Source: Pseudomonadota bacterium (lineage in GTDB: Bacteria; Pseudomonadota; Alphaproteobacteria; Dongiales; Dongiaceae). Taken from it: a stretch of 64,000 nt of DNA. Numbering within the stretch: position 1 is the first letter of the stretch; each line of letters opens with the position of its first letter. The notes under the pieces were generated by a model. It did no database searches, was not told where the DNA came from, and saw only the letters and a program-made list of their open reading frames with translations. The stretch covers positions 434,001 to 498,000 of the forward strand of contig JAJYUT010000004.1 in NCBI GenBank assembly GCA_021792365.1, written 5' to 3'. A program made the position numbers and the translations under genes. Shown here piece by piece: positions 24,899 through 34,782 of the stretch.

Positions 24899-26812
24899 AT
24901 GCGCGGTGCCGGACTCGCGATGCTGATCGCGGGGCTCATTTCATGGCTGTGCGCCGCTGACGCCGCGGCCGAGACGCTGCGGGACACCGTCGCGAAGCTG
25001 GGCGGCACGGCCTGCCGGACCGGCAGCCTGACATGCCTGTCGGTGAAGGTGCCGCTGGACCGTGGCGCAAATACCGGTCCCGAGGTCAGGATCGAATATG
25101 CCGTCAGCTTCGCCAGCGAGGAGAGCAGGGGCGTTCTGGTCTATGCCGTGGGCGGGCCTGGCGGCAGCGGCCTTGCCATCGCGGACGACTACCTCGCGGC
25201 TTTTGACGAGCGCCTCACCCGGAACATGGACATCGTGTTCTTCGACCAGCGCGGCGTCGGGCCGGATCACGGCATGGAATGCCCGGTCGCGCAGGGCGTG
25301 TTCGACCTGGCGGAGCTCAGTGTCGAGCGTCCCGACACGGCGATCGCGGCGGCCAAGGCGTTCGTGGCCGATTGCCTGAAGGAACTGAAGCCACGCGACC
25401 TCGTCGCCTTCGTCGATACCGAGCAGGCGGTCCGCGACCTCGAGATCTTCCGGCAAAGGATCGGCGCACCGAAGATATGGATCTACGGCGAGAGCTACGG
25501 CACGCAACTGGCGCAGCAATACGCAACGCTCTATCCGACCGCGATCAAAGGAATCGTCATAGACGGCGTGGTCGACTCGGCGCTGGATCTCGACGGCTAC
25601 TACGCGTCGTATACCGAGGCCGCGGAAAAGATCCTGGTGCGCGTTTTCGCGGCCTGCGCGGAGGTCGCCGCATGCCGGGAGGATATGCAGGGCGACGCCG
25701 CTGCGGCCTACGATGCGCTGGCGGCGAGGCTGCCGGTCGAGGTCGCATTCCCCCTGGGCGACGGCACGATCGCGCAACGGCGGCTCACATCCGCGATGCT
25801 GGAGGCCAATGCCTTCTACGCGCTCTACGGGCCGGACGATCGCGCCTCGTTCCTGCGCGCCCTGGCGGCCGCGACGCGCGGGCATCACCTGCCCATGCTG
25901 CGGCTGGCCTATTCGAATCTCGCGATCGATCCCGCGACTGAGCGGGGCGCACCCGATCCGGCCTGGTTCGGCGCGGCGTATTACGCCATCACCTGCGGCG
26001 ATTACGGGTCGGCGAGCGCGGAGGGCGAGGCAGAGGCGCGCGCCATCCTGGAGCGTGCAAAGGCTTTCGTGCCGCATGCCCCGCGCCTGATACGCGCCTA
26101 TTTCGCCGAGCGGCTGGCCTGCGCCTTCTGGCCCACGCACGGTCCGAAGGAGCGGCCGAAGCCTTACAAGGGAGGCGGCTTCCCGACCCTCATCCTCAAC
26201 AGCGATGCCGATCCCATCACGCCGATCACCATGGCCTACGCGGTGCTCGACAGCGCAGAGGACGCCTACATGGTCGCGATGAGGAACGGACCGCACGTCA
26301 TCTGGGGCCGGGGGCTGGCCTGCCCCGACGAGATCGTGTTCGGCCTGATGTTCGACGGCACCCTGCCGGAGGCGCGGGAGCAGGTCTGCACCCAGGACCT
26401 GATCGGGCCCTACGCGCCGCTCACCCTGACTATGTCCGCTGCTGCGAGGGATGCGCTCGCCCTCGCCCGGGCGGTGGAGGCGGAGATCGAGCGCTTGCCT
26501 GAGCTGGCAGGCTGGGACGGCAACGATCCGCTCGCGCTCGGCTGCGACTTTGGCGGCGTATTCGAGGCGAGCGCGGCCGAGGAGGGGACCGCCTACACGT
26601 TCAGCCAATGCGCCTGGTGGCCCGGCTTGGTCGTGGAGGGCACCGGCACGCAGATCGGCGATGGTGCCGAGAGTGTCGGCCTGACGCTCGACCTCGCGAT
26701 CAGCGGGGCGCATCACGGGCAGATCACCTATCGCCACGGCGCGACCGACGCGGTGACGCTCACCGGCACCTATGACGGCAGGGCCGTGACGACACCGCGT
26801 CTGTTGCCTTGA
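24899..26812 (+). CDS. Secreted alpha/beta-hydrolase, tripeptidyl aminopeptidase-like (TAP family)
   Basis: A 637-residue exported serine hydrolase. Residues 1-24 form a signal peptide ending in AADAAA. The hydrolase core shows the oxyanion-region motif GGPGGSGLA, then DIVFFDQRGVGPDHGM, the nucleophile elbow GESYGTQLAQQYA, and a C-terminal TAP-like segment (PTLILNSDADPITPITMAYAVL, with the acid residue). The probable catalytic His is in NGPHVIWGRG. This order matches clan S33 proline-imino- and tripeptidyl-peptidases. The last 120 residues form an extra beta-rich domain not needed for catalysis. The start is ATG 24899 with GGGGG 5 nt upstream. Peptide release of N-terminal residues is a family-based inference. 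Confidence 0.82.
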   Translation: MRGAGLAMLIAGLISWLCAADAAAETLRDTVAKLGGTACRTGSLTCLSVKVPLDRGANTGPEVRIEYAVSFASEESRGVLVYAVGGPGGSGLAIADDYLAAFDERLTRNMDIVFFDQRGVGPDHGMECPVAQGVFDLAELSVERPDTAIAAAKAFVADCLKELKPRDLVAFVDTEQAVRDLEIFRQRIGAPKIWIYGESYGTQLAQQYATLYPTAIKGIVIDGVVDSALDLDGYYASYTEAAEKILVRVFAACAEVAACREDMQGDAAAAYDALAARLPVEVAFPLGDGTIAQRRLTSAMLEANAFYALYGPDDRASFLRALAAATRGHHLPMLRLAYSNLAIDPATERGAPDPAWFGAAYYAITCGDYGSASAEGEAEARAILERAKAFVPHAPRLIRAYFAERLACAFWPTHGPKERPKPYKGGGFPTLILNSDADPITPITMAYAVLDSAEDAYMVAMRNGPHVIWGRGLACPDEIVFGLMFDGTLPEAREQVCTQDLIGPYAPLTLTMSAAARDALALARAVEAEIERLPELAGWDGNDPLALGCDFGGVFEASAAEEGTAYTFSQCAWWPGLVVEGTGTQIGDGAESVGLTLDLAISGAHHGQITYRHGATDAVTLTGTYDGRAVTTPRLLP

Positions 26813-27004
26813 GGCTCTGGCCAGCGCCACACGCGCGCCTGGCGCCACGTCATGCTCGGACAGCGGGCTTTCAGGGCTCTTGCGCGATTCAACCGGCGGC
26901 GCGGCGCTTTCAGGCAAGCACGCAATGGCCCGCCTCGGCCATGTTGCGCCGGCCTGGAAGCCGGATAGGAACCGGCGGAGGCTGGTGACTTCTCGGAGTG
27001 CGAC

Positions 27005-29032
27005 TTGCCAATATTGCTGGGGCTCGATACGGGCGGAACCTATACCGACGCGGTCCTGTTCGATCCCGCGCGCGCCGACGGCGGCGGGGCGGTGATGGCA
27101 AAGGCCAAGGCGCTCACCACCAAGCACGATCTCTCCATCGGCCTCACCGGCGCGGTCGAGGCGATCCTGCCGCACCTGCCGCGGGACCGCGGCGTAAGCG
27201 AGATCGCGATGGTCTCGATCTCCACCACGCTCGCGACCAACGCGATCGTGGAGAAGCACGGCGCGCCGATCTGCCTCATCCTCATGGGCTACGACGCGAA
27301 GGCGCTGGAGCGCGCCGGGTTGCGTCAGGCGATGGGCGGCGATCCCGTCGTCATGGTCGCCGGCGGCCACAAGCCGACCGGGGAGCCGCAGGGCGAACTG
27401 GACATGGCCGCCTTGCGTGCGGCGATCCTGGAGCACGCGCCCAAGGTCGCCGCCTTCGCGGTCAGCGGCTATTTCTCCGTCCGCAATCCCGCGCACGAGA
27501 TCGCCGCGCGCGCTCTGGTGCGCGAGTTGACGGGCAAACCCGTCACCTGCGGCCACGAACTCACGTCGAAGCTGGATGCGCCGCGGCGCGCGCTGACCGC
27601 CACGCTCAACGCCCGCCTCATTGCCCAATTGCAGCAGCTGATCCAGGCGGTCGAAGACCTGCTGGCGCGCAAGGGGATCAAGGCGCCGCTGATGGTGGTG
27701 AAGGGCGACGGCTCGCTGATCAAGTCGGACCTCGCGCTCACCTGCCCGGTCGAGACGATTCTCTCCGGCCCGGCCGCCAGCCTGGTCGGCGCGCGCCACC
27801 TCTCGCGCGAGGATGACATCCTGGTCTCGGACATGGGCGGCACCACCACCGACATCGCGATGCTGCGCGGCGGGCGCCCGGTGCTGAACAAGGAGGGCGC
27901 GACCGTCGGCGGCTGGAAAACCATGGTGGAAGCCGTGGCCGTCCATACCTACGGCCTCGGCGGCGACAGCGAGGTCCGGATCGACGATCATCACGGCTTC
28001 ATGGTCGGGCCGCGCCGCGCCGTCCCGCTCAGCCTGCTGGCGACGCAGTTCCCATCCATCCTGCCTGTGCTGAAGGCGCAGGATGCGAGCGAGGACATCG
28101 TGCCCTTTCGCGGACAATTTGCGTTGCGCCAGCGGCCGCTGGATGCCGGGCGCGGCAGCCTGAGCGCCGGGCAACTCGAGCTGTGGGACAAGCTGGAAGC
28201 CGGGCCGGTGGCGCTGGCGGATCTTCTCTACAGCCCTGCGATGCAGCGGCATCTGGGGCGGCTGGTGGATCGTGGCCTGGTCGCGGTCAGCAGCCTTACG
28301 CCGAGCGATGCGGCGCATGTCCTGGGCCTGCAAAGCCATTGGAACCGCGAAGCGGCGGAACTCGCCGCGCGGCAGTTCCTGCGCCGCCCTGCCAATCCGA
28401 TCTGGAAGCCGCCGGCTGATCACGAGCAGCTTTGCCGCGACGTGGTCGAGCAGGTGGTGCGCCAGTCCGGCGAGGTCATTCTTGATTCCGCGATCCGCGA
28501 GACCAGCGGCATCGATCCACATCACTGGGGTCAGTTGGGGCGCGACCTCGTTCGCCGGTCGCTGGCGGCCAGCCAGCCGAGGGAGGCGCTGATCGTGTCG
28601 GAGCTGAAGCTCGGCGCGCCGCTTGCGGCGATCGGCGCGCCGGTCGGGAGCTATTATCCGGAGATCGCGCAGCGGCTGCGCACGCGCCTCGTCATTCCGC
28701 CGCATGCCGATGTCTGCAACGCGGTGGGCGCGGTCGCGGGCGGCGTGCTGCAGCGCGCGACGGCGACCATCACGCAGCCGCAGGACGGGTTGTTCCGCGC
28801 GCATCTGGCGACCGGGATCAAGGACTTCCTCGATCTGGAGGCGGCGGCGCGCTACTGCTCCGAACTGGTCGAAGCGGAGGCCGCCTGCATGGCGAGCCGG
28901 GCCGGCGCGGTCGACATCCAGGTCAAGACCGAACGCGCGGACAAGGTGTTCGAGCAGCCGACCGGGCTCAGGATCTTCATCGAATCCACGATCGCGGCGA
29001 CTGCCTTTGGGCGACCGGGCCTGGCCGCATAG
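27005..29032 (+). CDS. Hydantoinase/5-oxoprolinase family protein (HyuA-like)
   Basis: A 675-residue ATP-dependent amidohydrolase of the N-methylhydantoinase A/oxoprolinase family. It opens with the actin-like phosphate loop LGLDTGGTYTDAVLF, then ISTTLATNAIVEKHG. The second phosphate motif is SDMGGTTTDIAML, preceded by the ILSGPAASLVGARHL block. The usual HyuA-C/HyuB partner is not adjacent, so it may act alone or with a distant partner. The start is TTG 27005 with GGAG 6 nt upstream, the only start that fits the family N-terminus. A gamma-glutamyltransferase-like gene lies about 2 kb away, which makes a role in gamma-glutamyl or oxoproline turnover possible but unproven. Confidence 0.87.
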   Translation: MPILLGLDTGGTYTDAVLFDPARADGGGAVMAKAKALTTKHDLSIGLTGAVEAILPHLPRDRGVSEIAMVSISTTLATNAIVEKHGAPICLILMGYDAKALERAGLRQAMGGDPVVMVAGGHKPTGEPQGELDMAALRAAILEHAPKVAAFAVSGYFSVRNPAHEIAARALVRELTGKPVTCGHELTSKLDAPRRALTATLNARLIAQLQQLIQAVEDLLARKGIKAPLMVVKGDGSLIKSDLALTCPVETILSGPAASLVGARHLSREDDILVSDMGGTTTDIAMLRGGRPVLNKEGATVGGWKTMVEAVAVHTYGLGGDSEVRIDDHHGFMVGPRRAVPLSLLATQFPSILPVLKAQDASEDIVPFRGQFALRQRPLDAGRGSLSAGQLELWDKLEAGPVALADLLYSPAMQRHLGRLVDRGLVAVSSLTPSDAAHVLGLQSHWNREAAELAARQFLRRPANPIWKPPADHEQLCRDVVEQVVRQSGEVILDSAIRETSGIDPHHWGQLGRDLVRRSLAASQPREALIVSELKLGAPLAAIGAPVGSYYPEIAQRLRTRLVIPPHADVCNAVGAVAGGVLQRATATITQPQDGLFRAHLATGIKDFLDLEAAARYCSELVEAEAACMASRAGAVDIQVKTERADKVFEQPTGLRIFIESTIAATAFGRPGLAA

Positions 29033-29194
29033 CCTCCCCGGTCGAGCCTGTGTGATGCGCAGCACAGGCATGCCCGATCACCGGATCACGTCCGGTGACA
29101 ATTCTGTAGCGCGCACCTATTATTTCCCAGAGCGGTCTGTTTACGGATTCGAGAGCCGAGGAAGTCGGCATCATTTCAACGCGTAGAGGGCTGA

Positions 29195-30901
29195 ATGTCG
29201 TTTTCACGCTGCGGCGGTGCGCTGGTCGCCGCCTGCTGCCTCATCCTGATGGTATCCGGTGTGCCCAACGCGGCGTTGGCGGAGAGAGATAGCCGGACCG
29301 ACCCGATTCCAGCGCAGAGGCAGACCACCGCGCCAACGATTGCGCCCGAGCCGGCGGTCGCCGGCATCGATGCCGCGATCGACCGGCTGCAGCGCAGTCA
29401 GAGACTCGCCACGCTGCCGGTCGATTGGGCGGGGTTGAAAGCCTTCTATGCCGGCGGCGGACAAGCCTTGTGGGTGACACCCTCGGGCTACAGCCTGCTG
29501 GGATCGCTGCTGATCCTGCAGGTGCCGAGGGCGGTCGGGGCGGGGATGCCGGTGCCGGTGGAACTGCAATCGGCGGTCGCCGAGATACCCCCGCAGCCGC
29601 TTCCCGGCACGATAGCGGATGTGGAAGCGCTCCTGAGCGCGGTCTATGTCGCGGGTGGCTACGACACCCTCAGCCCGGTCGGCGCGAAGAGCGGGTCCGC
29701 CGCTCTTCTGGAGGGCCTGCGCGATGCCAAGGACCAGCCGCGCATGGTCGCGACGCAGTTCCCGAGCTTCCACATGCTGTGGCGGCTGCATGCCACGCTG
29801 CCGACCTATGGCGGCTACTACGAGCGCGGCGGCTGGCCGACCGTGTCCGGCACGCAGAAGATGGAGCCCGGCGACAAGGAACCGCGCGTGCGCGAGGTGG
29901 CGGAGCGGCTGCTGGTGACCGGAGAGCTTCCCGTCATGGGCACCGATCCGGAGCTCTACGATCCGGCGCTGGAGATCGCCGTAAAGGCGTTCCAGAAGGC
30001 GCACGGCCTCAATGACGATGGCGTCATCGGCAAGCGCACCATTGAGGAGATGAACGTGTCGGCGGAGCAGCGGGTGAAGATGGTGCTGCTTAATCTTGAG
30101 CGCATGCGCGCGGAGAGCCCGGACATGCAGGACCGCTTCGTGTTCGTCAATATCCCGAGCACCGAACTGCGCGTGATCGAGAACGGCGTCACGACGTATC
30201 ACGCCAACGCGATCGTCGGGAAGGTGTCGCGCAAGACGCCGCTGCTGAAGAGCGTGATCTTCCAGGCCAAGCTCAATCCCGATTGGTCGGTCCCGGCCAA
30301 GATCGCCGCGATCGACATGCTGCGGCACGAGCTGGAGGAGCCGGGCTACTTCGTCAGCAAGAATGTCCGGGTCTACACCTCCGACGGCCGCCAGGTCGAT
30401 CCGCGCGCCGTGAACTGGCAGGAGGTGAAGCAGAGCGGCTACTTCCCTTATCGCCTCAAGCAGGATGCCGGACCGGAAAACGCGCTGGGCCCGATGAAGC
30501 TCGACTTCCAGAACGACCATTCGGTGTTCATCCACGGCACCTCGGCGCCCAAGCTGTTCGCGAAGCAGGATCGATTCTTTTCCTCCGGCTGCGTGCGGGT
30601 GGACGACCCGCTCGGGCTCGCCACGTTCCTGCTGCAGGACGACCCGAGCTGGACCCGCCAGCGCGTCGACGATGTCGTGAAGGGCGGCAAGACCACCTAT
30701 GCCAAGCTCGCCCGGCCCGTCCCGCTGCACATCGTCTACATGACCGCCTGGGTGGACGAGCAGGGCGTCGCGCATTTCCGCGACGACGTCTACAAGCGCG
30801 ATCCCAGCGTTCGCATTCCGGCCGGGCTGGTTGCACCGACTCTCGTCGCGCAGCAGCCCGCCGCCTCAGCACCGACAATCCGGCAGGGCAGCCACAAGTA
30901 G
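29195..30901 (+). CDS. L,D-transpeptidase (YcbB/LdtD-like) with peptidoglycan-binding domain
   Basis: A periplasmic enzyme that forms 3-3 crosslinks in peptidoglycan or attaches proteins to it. The 568-residue product has a signal peptide (1-29), an N-terminal scaffold domain of about 220 residues, and a PG_binding_1 repeat (LEIAVKAFQKAHGLNDDGVIGKRTIEEMN, about 252-280). The YkuD catalytic domain follows, with HGTSAPKLFAKQDRFFSSGC and catalytic Cys466 in SSGCVRVDDP. This order and length match the YcbB type. A Pro-Ala tail closes the protein. The start is ATG 29195, with GAGGG 4-5 nt upstream. Confidence 0.92.
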   Translation: MSFSRCGGALVAACCLILMVSGVPNAALAERDSRTDPIPAQRQTTAPTIAPEPAVAGIDAAIDRLQRSQRLATLPVDWAGLKAFYAGGGQALWVTPSGYSLLGSLLILQVPRAVGAGMPVPVELQSAVAEIPPQPLPGTIADVEALLSAVYVAGGYDTLSPVGAKSGSAALLEGLRDAKDQPRMVATQFPSFHMLWRLHATLPTYGGYYERGGWPTVSGTQKMEPGDKEPRVREVAERLLVTGELPVMGTDPELYDPALEIAVKAFQKAHGLNDDGVIGKRTIEEMNVSAEQRVKMVLLNLERMRAESPDMQDRFVFVNIPSTELRVIENGVTTYHANAIVGKVSRKTPLLKSVIFQAKLNPDWSVPAKIAAIDMLRHELEEPGYFVSKNVRVYTSDGRQVDPRAVNWQEVKQSGYFPYRLKQDAGPENALGPMKLDFQNDHSVFIHGTSAPKLFAKQDRFFSSGCVRVDDPLGLATFLLQDDPSWTRQRVDDVVKGGKTTYAKLARPVPLHIVYMTAWVDEQGVAHFRDDVYKRDPSVRIPAGLVAPTLVAQQPAASAPTIRQGSHK

Positions 30902-31020
30902 AATTCCCAAGAAGATCGCTCCCACGCGCCGGTTGCATCCATGGGCGCGGGCGCGCGATGATGTAAGGGGGCTCGCGCCGGGTGGCGCCGAGTCGCGCTT
31001 GCTGCATGAGGCGCGTGATC

Positions 31021-33669
31021 ATGGATTTGGAGGAGATCTTCTGGGGCCTGGTGGCGCTTGCCGGCGGCATCTTCTTCGTCTTCGTCGTGCCGGCGCTCAG
31101 CATCATTGCCTTCCGTTCGCTCCGGCGGCTCGAAGGCGAAGTGGTACTCCTGCGCCACGAATTGCGAGGCCTTCGCGAGCGGCAGGAGCCAGCCTCCTTC
31201 GTGCCGCATCCACCGTCCCGTCCGATGGAGGAACCGCCGGAGCCGGCCGCGCCGGCAGCCCCGCCGGCGCAGCCCGCGCCCCCTGAACCTTCGCCTGCCT
31301 TCGAGCAGCCGCCGGCGATCGCGCCAGTGCCGCCGCCATCGCCAGTCGCGCACGCGGTTCCATTGGCCGCGACGGCGGAGCCGACGCCGCGCGGGTTCGA
31401 GCAGCGCCTCGGCGCCCGCGGCTTCGTTTGGCTCGGCGGTGCCTGCATCGCGCTCGCCGGCGCATTCCTGGTGAAGTACTCGATCGACGAGGGATTGCTG
31501 GGACCGGGCATGCGGATCGTGCTCGGCATCCTGCTCGGCATCGCCCTGCTGGTCGCGGGCGATGTCCTGCGGCGCAGGTCCGGAACCATCGGCCAGGCAT
31601 TGACGGCAGCCGGCATTGCCGATCTCTATGCCAGCCTGTTCGCGGCGGTGGCGCTCTATCACCTGATCGCACCGGCAATCGCCTTCGTGATCCTTGCCGC
31701 GCTGACGTTCGTCGCGATCGCCTTGTCGCTGCGGCATGGGCCGTTCGTCGGGCTGGTCGGCCTCGCGGGCGGTTTCATCACACCGGCAGTGGTCTCGACC
31801 GGCGAGCCGCACCCTGCCATCCTGCTCAGCTATCTCTATCTGCTGCAACTCGGCGCGCTGTGGCTGGAGCGGCAGCGCGGCTGGTGGTACCTGCCGGCGA
31901 TCGCCAATGCCGGCGGGCTGGCCTGGGCCTTCCTGGTCATCTCCCTGCCCGAAGCGCGCGCGATGGGCGGGATCGATGGCGTGGCGGTGCCGATCTACCT
32001 GATCGTCGTCGCGGCGAGCGTGTTCTGGCTCTCGCCGCGCCTGTCCGCGGCAACAGACTGGCCGGAATCGCGGATCGTCGGGCTGGCGAGCGCGGCAGCC
32101 GTAGCCCTCCTGATGCTGCTCTGGCTGTCCGATGGCTACCAGACAGGCGACTGGGTATTCGCGATGCTGCTCGCTGCGATGGGCGCGGTGAGCGGACGGC
32201 TGCGCCCGGTGCATGAGATCGCCGCCTGCGCGCTGGCGGCGATGCCGGTTTTCGGTTTGTGGGCCTGGAGCGTGGACTACCAGCCGGATTTCGATCTCAG
32301 CCTTTACCTGTGGATCGCCGTCATTCTCGGAGCCGCGGGGACCGGCGGCGGCTTCGGCCTGCTGTGGGGCGCGCGCAACCCGGAGCGCTGGTCGCTGTTC
32401 TCCGCGCTCTACGGCGCTGCCGTGCTGGCGATCGCGTATTGGCGCCTGCGCGACGCCGATCTGCTGCTGCCCTGGTCGATCATCTGCCTTGCCCTGTCGG
32501 CGGCGCATCTGGCCTTCGCCGAGCGGCTGCGGCACTGGCGGTTCAGGGAGCCGCTCTATCGCCGCGCTTTCGGGGTCCATGTTCTGGCCTGCGCCGGATT
32601 CCTCGCCGCGGCCGTTCCGCTCTGGGTGGAGGAGGAGTGGCTGCCGGTCCTGTGGTCGCTGCTCATGCCGTTGATTGCCTGGGTCGCAAACCGGATCGAG
32701 GAGCCCTGGCTGCGCCGCGGCTTGTGGGTCGCGGCGCCGGCGGTCCTGGCCGCCGTTCTGCTTTCGGGATTTCCGGCCGGCGACCGGCCGATCTTCAACT
32801 GGCTGGCCTACGGTCTCGGCGTGCCGACGCTGTGCTTCGCCGCCACCGCCTGGCTGGTGCGGCGCGCCAGCGATCTGCGCCTGATGCTCATGCTGCAGGC
32901 CGGCGCGCTGGTGCTCGGCTTCCTGCTGGTGACGCTGGAAATCCGCCATCTGTTCCATGGCGTCGCATTCAAGAGCGCAGCCTTCGGATTCGGCGAGGCG
33001 GGCACGCTTATCCTGCTGTGGGGCGTGCTGGCAATCTGGACCTGGCGCATGGCGCAACGCCGGGGCGAGGCGCGGCTGCGGTGGATCGCCTATGGCCTGG
33101 CCGCATTGTGCGCCGCGCTGACGGTGTTCGTGGTGTGGGGTCTGGCCAACCCGCTGCTGAATCCCATCCCGGTGCGCGGCCTGCCCATCCTCAATACGGC
33201 GCTGTACGTGTTCGGCGGCGGCTTCGTACTCTTCATGGCGATGGCGGCGATGGTGGGCCGCTTCCCGCTTGATCCCGCGCGACGGAAGACCACGATGAGC
33301 GTGGCCGCCGCGATCGCCCTGATCGACGGCCTGATCGGTGTCAGCGCGCTCAACCGCCACCTGTTCCAGGGCGAAATGATCGACCTCGATCGCGGCTATC
33401 CTCTGTGGAGCGACGCCGAGTTCTACGGCTACTCGGTCGCCTGGCTGATCTATGGCGGGCTGCTCCTCGCGCTTGCCATCTGGCGGCGGCTGCCCGCCTT
33501 GCGCCACGCGGCGGCGGGGATCGTCCTGCTGGTCGTGTTCAAGGTCTTCCTGGGCGATGCCAGCGGCCTGACCGGGCTCTATCGCTTCGCGTCGTTCCTC
33601 GGGCTCGGCCTGACCCTCGTCGCGTTGGGCTATCTCTATCAGCGGATGTTGAAGCGCGCGGAGAGTTGA
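31021..33669 (+). CDS. DUF2339 family polytopic membrane protein
   Basis: A large integral membrane protein, 882 residues, function unknown. One N-terminal helix (LVALAGGIFFVFVVPALSIIAF) is followed by a short coiled region and a Pro-rich linker (about 60-120, with repeated P-E-P and P-A-P). Then come more than twenty hydrophobic helices to the end, with the family segment RGFVWLGGACIALAGAFLVKYSIDEGLLGP and the C-terminal KVFLGDASGLTGLYRFASFLGLGL. This layout is that of the DUF2339 family. The start is taken as ATG 31021 with GAGG 9 nt upstream; the frame is open to 30982. It stands alone between an L,D-transpeptidase and a glycosyltransferase, so an envelope role is possible. Confidence 0.85.
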   Translation: MDLEEIFWGLVALAGGIFFVFVVPALSIIAFRSLRRLEGEVVLLRHELRGLRERQEPASFVPHPPSRPMEEPPEPAAPAAPPAQPAPPEPSPAFEQPPAIAPVPPPSPVAHAVPLAATAEPTPRGFEQRLGARGFVWLGGACIALAGAFLVKYSIDEGLLGPGMRIVLGILLGIALLVAGDVLRRRSGTIGQALTAAGIADLYASLFAAVALYHLIAPAIAFVILAALTFVAIALSLRHGPFVGLVGLAGGFITPAVVSTGEPHPAILLSYLYLLQLGALWLERQRGWWYLPAIANAGGLAWAFLVISLPEARAMGGIDGVAVPIYLIVVAASVFWLSPRLSAATDWPESRIVGLASAAAVALLMLLWLSDGYQTGDWVFAMLLAAMGAVSGRLRPVHEIAACALAAMPVFGLWAWSVDYQPDFDLSLYLWIAVILGAAGTGGGFGLLWGARNPERWSLFSALYGAAVLAIAYWRLRDADLLLPWSIICLALSAAHLAFAERLRHWRFREPLYRRAFGVHVLACAGFLAAAVPLWVEEEWLPVLWSLLMPLIAWVANRIEEPWLRRGLWVAAPAVLAAVLLSGFPAGDRPIFNWLAYGLGVPTLCFAATAWLVRRASDLRLMLMLQAGALVLGFLLVTLEIRHLFHGVAFKSAAFGFGEAGTLILLWGVLAIWTWRMAQRRGEARLRWIAYGLAALCAALTVFVVWGLANPLLNPIPVRGLPILNTALYVFGGGFVLFMAMAAMVGRFPLDPARRKTTMSVAAAIALIDGLIGVSALNRHLFQGEMIDLDRGYPLWSDAEFYGYSVAWLIYGGLLLALAIWRRLPALRHAAAGIVLLVVFKVFLGDASGLTGLYRFASFLGLGLTLVALGYLYQRMLKRAES

Positions 33670-33765
33670 GGCATCACATGATGCCGGGCGGAAGGGGCAA
33701 TCGATGAAGGCATTTGCGCGTGGCGGGACGGCGTGGATCGCGCAATGTGACCGGGACGCGGGCAC

Positions 33766-34773
33766 ATGAGAGCCGCGGCCATTGCCATCGTCCGCAACGC
33801 AGTGGACCTCGCGCCGCTGACCGCGCTGCACCACTGGCTGATCGGCGTCGAGCGCGTATGGGTGGTCGATAACGGCTCCACCGACGGAACCTACGAGGCG
33901 CTCAAACGGCTGGCGGAGCGCCTGCCCGGCTTCCGTGTCGATCGCGACCCGGGGCCGTTCGACCAGGCGCGCATGACGAGCGACCTTGCCAACGCCCTGC
34001 TGCGCGAAGGGTTCCGGACGATCATCCCGTTCGATGCCGATGAATGCTGGAACATGTCGCTGCGGCATCTCGCGCGGGATCTCCGCAAGCACGATGCGAA
34101 CGTGCTGAGCTATCCGGCGGTGAACTACATCCAGTCGCGCGCGGTGCTGCAGGCCGTGCCGGGCGCATGGCGGCACGCGATCCGGCGCGTGGCTCGCACG
34201 TCCAAGGCGGAGATCGCGCAGGTGGCCGGCACGCAGAGCCTCTCGTTCATGGAGCGCGAGTTCGAGCGCAAGGTGCTGCTCCAGCCGCCGCCGGGGCGGG
34301 AAGTCGCGCTCGACAAGGGCAACCACGCCGTCACTTTCGAGGGGCAGAAGCGCGTCAACCTGCGAACCATCGCATGCCTGCATTTGCCGTTGCGCGCGGC
34401 GTCCGAGTTGGAGAAGCGTGTCGTCGACTACAAGGACCGGCATGCGCCGTTCCGTGCCAACCCGCGCAGCGGCTGGCGGCTCGATTACTGGCAGGAGCGC
34501 ATCGCGTCGGGCAACATTACGGCGGAATGGGCCGCCAATTCCTACGATTCCGACGGCATGCTCGACGTGTACGGCAGGCTGCAGCGGACCATCATCGACC
34601 GGCGCCTGGTTCGGCACCTGGCCCGGGCGGAGCGCTTTCGCAACATGATCGAGATGACCGTCGCGCGGGCCTGGGTCCTGCCGTTGCGCTTTGCTTTCAA
34701 GGTCCGGCCGTGGCGCTTCACCGTGCCGAAGAGCATCAGGACTCTGGACGGCACTCCGCCGGCGGCACGGTAA
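33766..34773 (+). CDS. Glycosyltransferase family 2-like protein
   Basis: A 335-residue predicted GT-A glycosyltransferase. The N-terminus (AAIAIVRNAVDLAPLTALHH, VWVVDNGSTDGTYEAL) is the nucleotide-sugar-binding half. PFDADECW supplies the metal-binding D-x-D. A His in CLHLPLR is a candidate second metal or catalytic ligand. The C-terminal part has a basic, amphipathic tail (ARAWVLPLRFAFKVRPWRF) that could attach to the membrane. Short glycosyltransferases of this form act on lipopolysaccharide or other surface sugars; acceptor and donor are unknown. It ends 9 nt before the stop of the convergent pyruvate kinase gene. Confidence 0.78.
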   Translation: MRAAAIAIVRNAVDLAPLTALHHWLIGVERVWVVDNGSTDGTYEALKRLAERLPGFRVDRDPGPFDQARMTSDLANALLREGFRTIIPFDADECWNMSLRHLARDLRKHDANVLSYPAVNYIQSRAVLQAVPGAWRHAIRRVARTSKAEIAQVAGTQSLSFMEREFERKVLLQPPPGREVALDKGNHAVTFEGQKRVNLRTIACLHLPLRAASELEKRVVDYKDRHAPFRANPRSGWRLDYWQERIASGNITAEWAANSYDSDGMLDVYGRLQRTIIDRRLVRHLARAERFRNMIEMTVARAWVLPLRFAFKVRPWRFTVPKSIRTLDGTPPAAR

Positions 34774-34782
34774 AGCCGGGCG

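Noticed and set aside
26813-27004. Terminator between the TAP-like hydrolase and HyuA-like genes
   Set aside because: Only a 6-bp GCGCCA/TGGCGC stem without a uridine run was found, too weak to call.
28977-29030. Minus-strand frame ending GPVAQRQSPRSWIR, which resembles the spurious translations produced by tRNA genes
   Set aside because: The stretch is the reverse of the last codons of the HyuA-like gene, and I find no acceptor stem or T-arm that folds.
24941-29071. 1376-codon open frame on the minus strand
   Set aside because: It runs antisense to the TAP-like hydrolase and HyuA-like genes, both with strong motifs. Residue composition is shadow-like.
29033-29194. Possible small RNA or tRNA in the gap before the L,D-transpeptidase gene
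   Set aside because: A GATTCGAG segment looks T-arm-like, but no matching acceptor, D-arm or anticodon arm is present.
30790-34617. 1275-codon open frame on the minus strand
   Set aside because: Antisense to the DUF2339 and glycosyltransferase genes; rich in Gln, Arg and His without recognisable domains.
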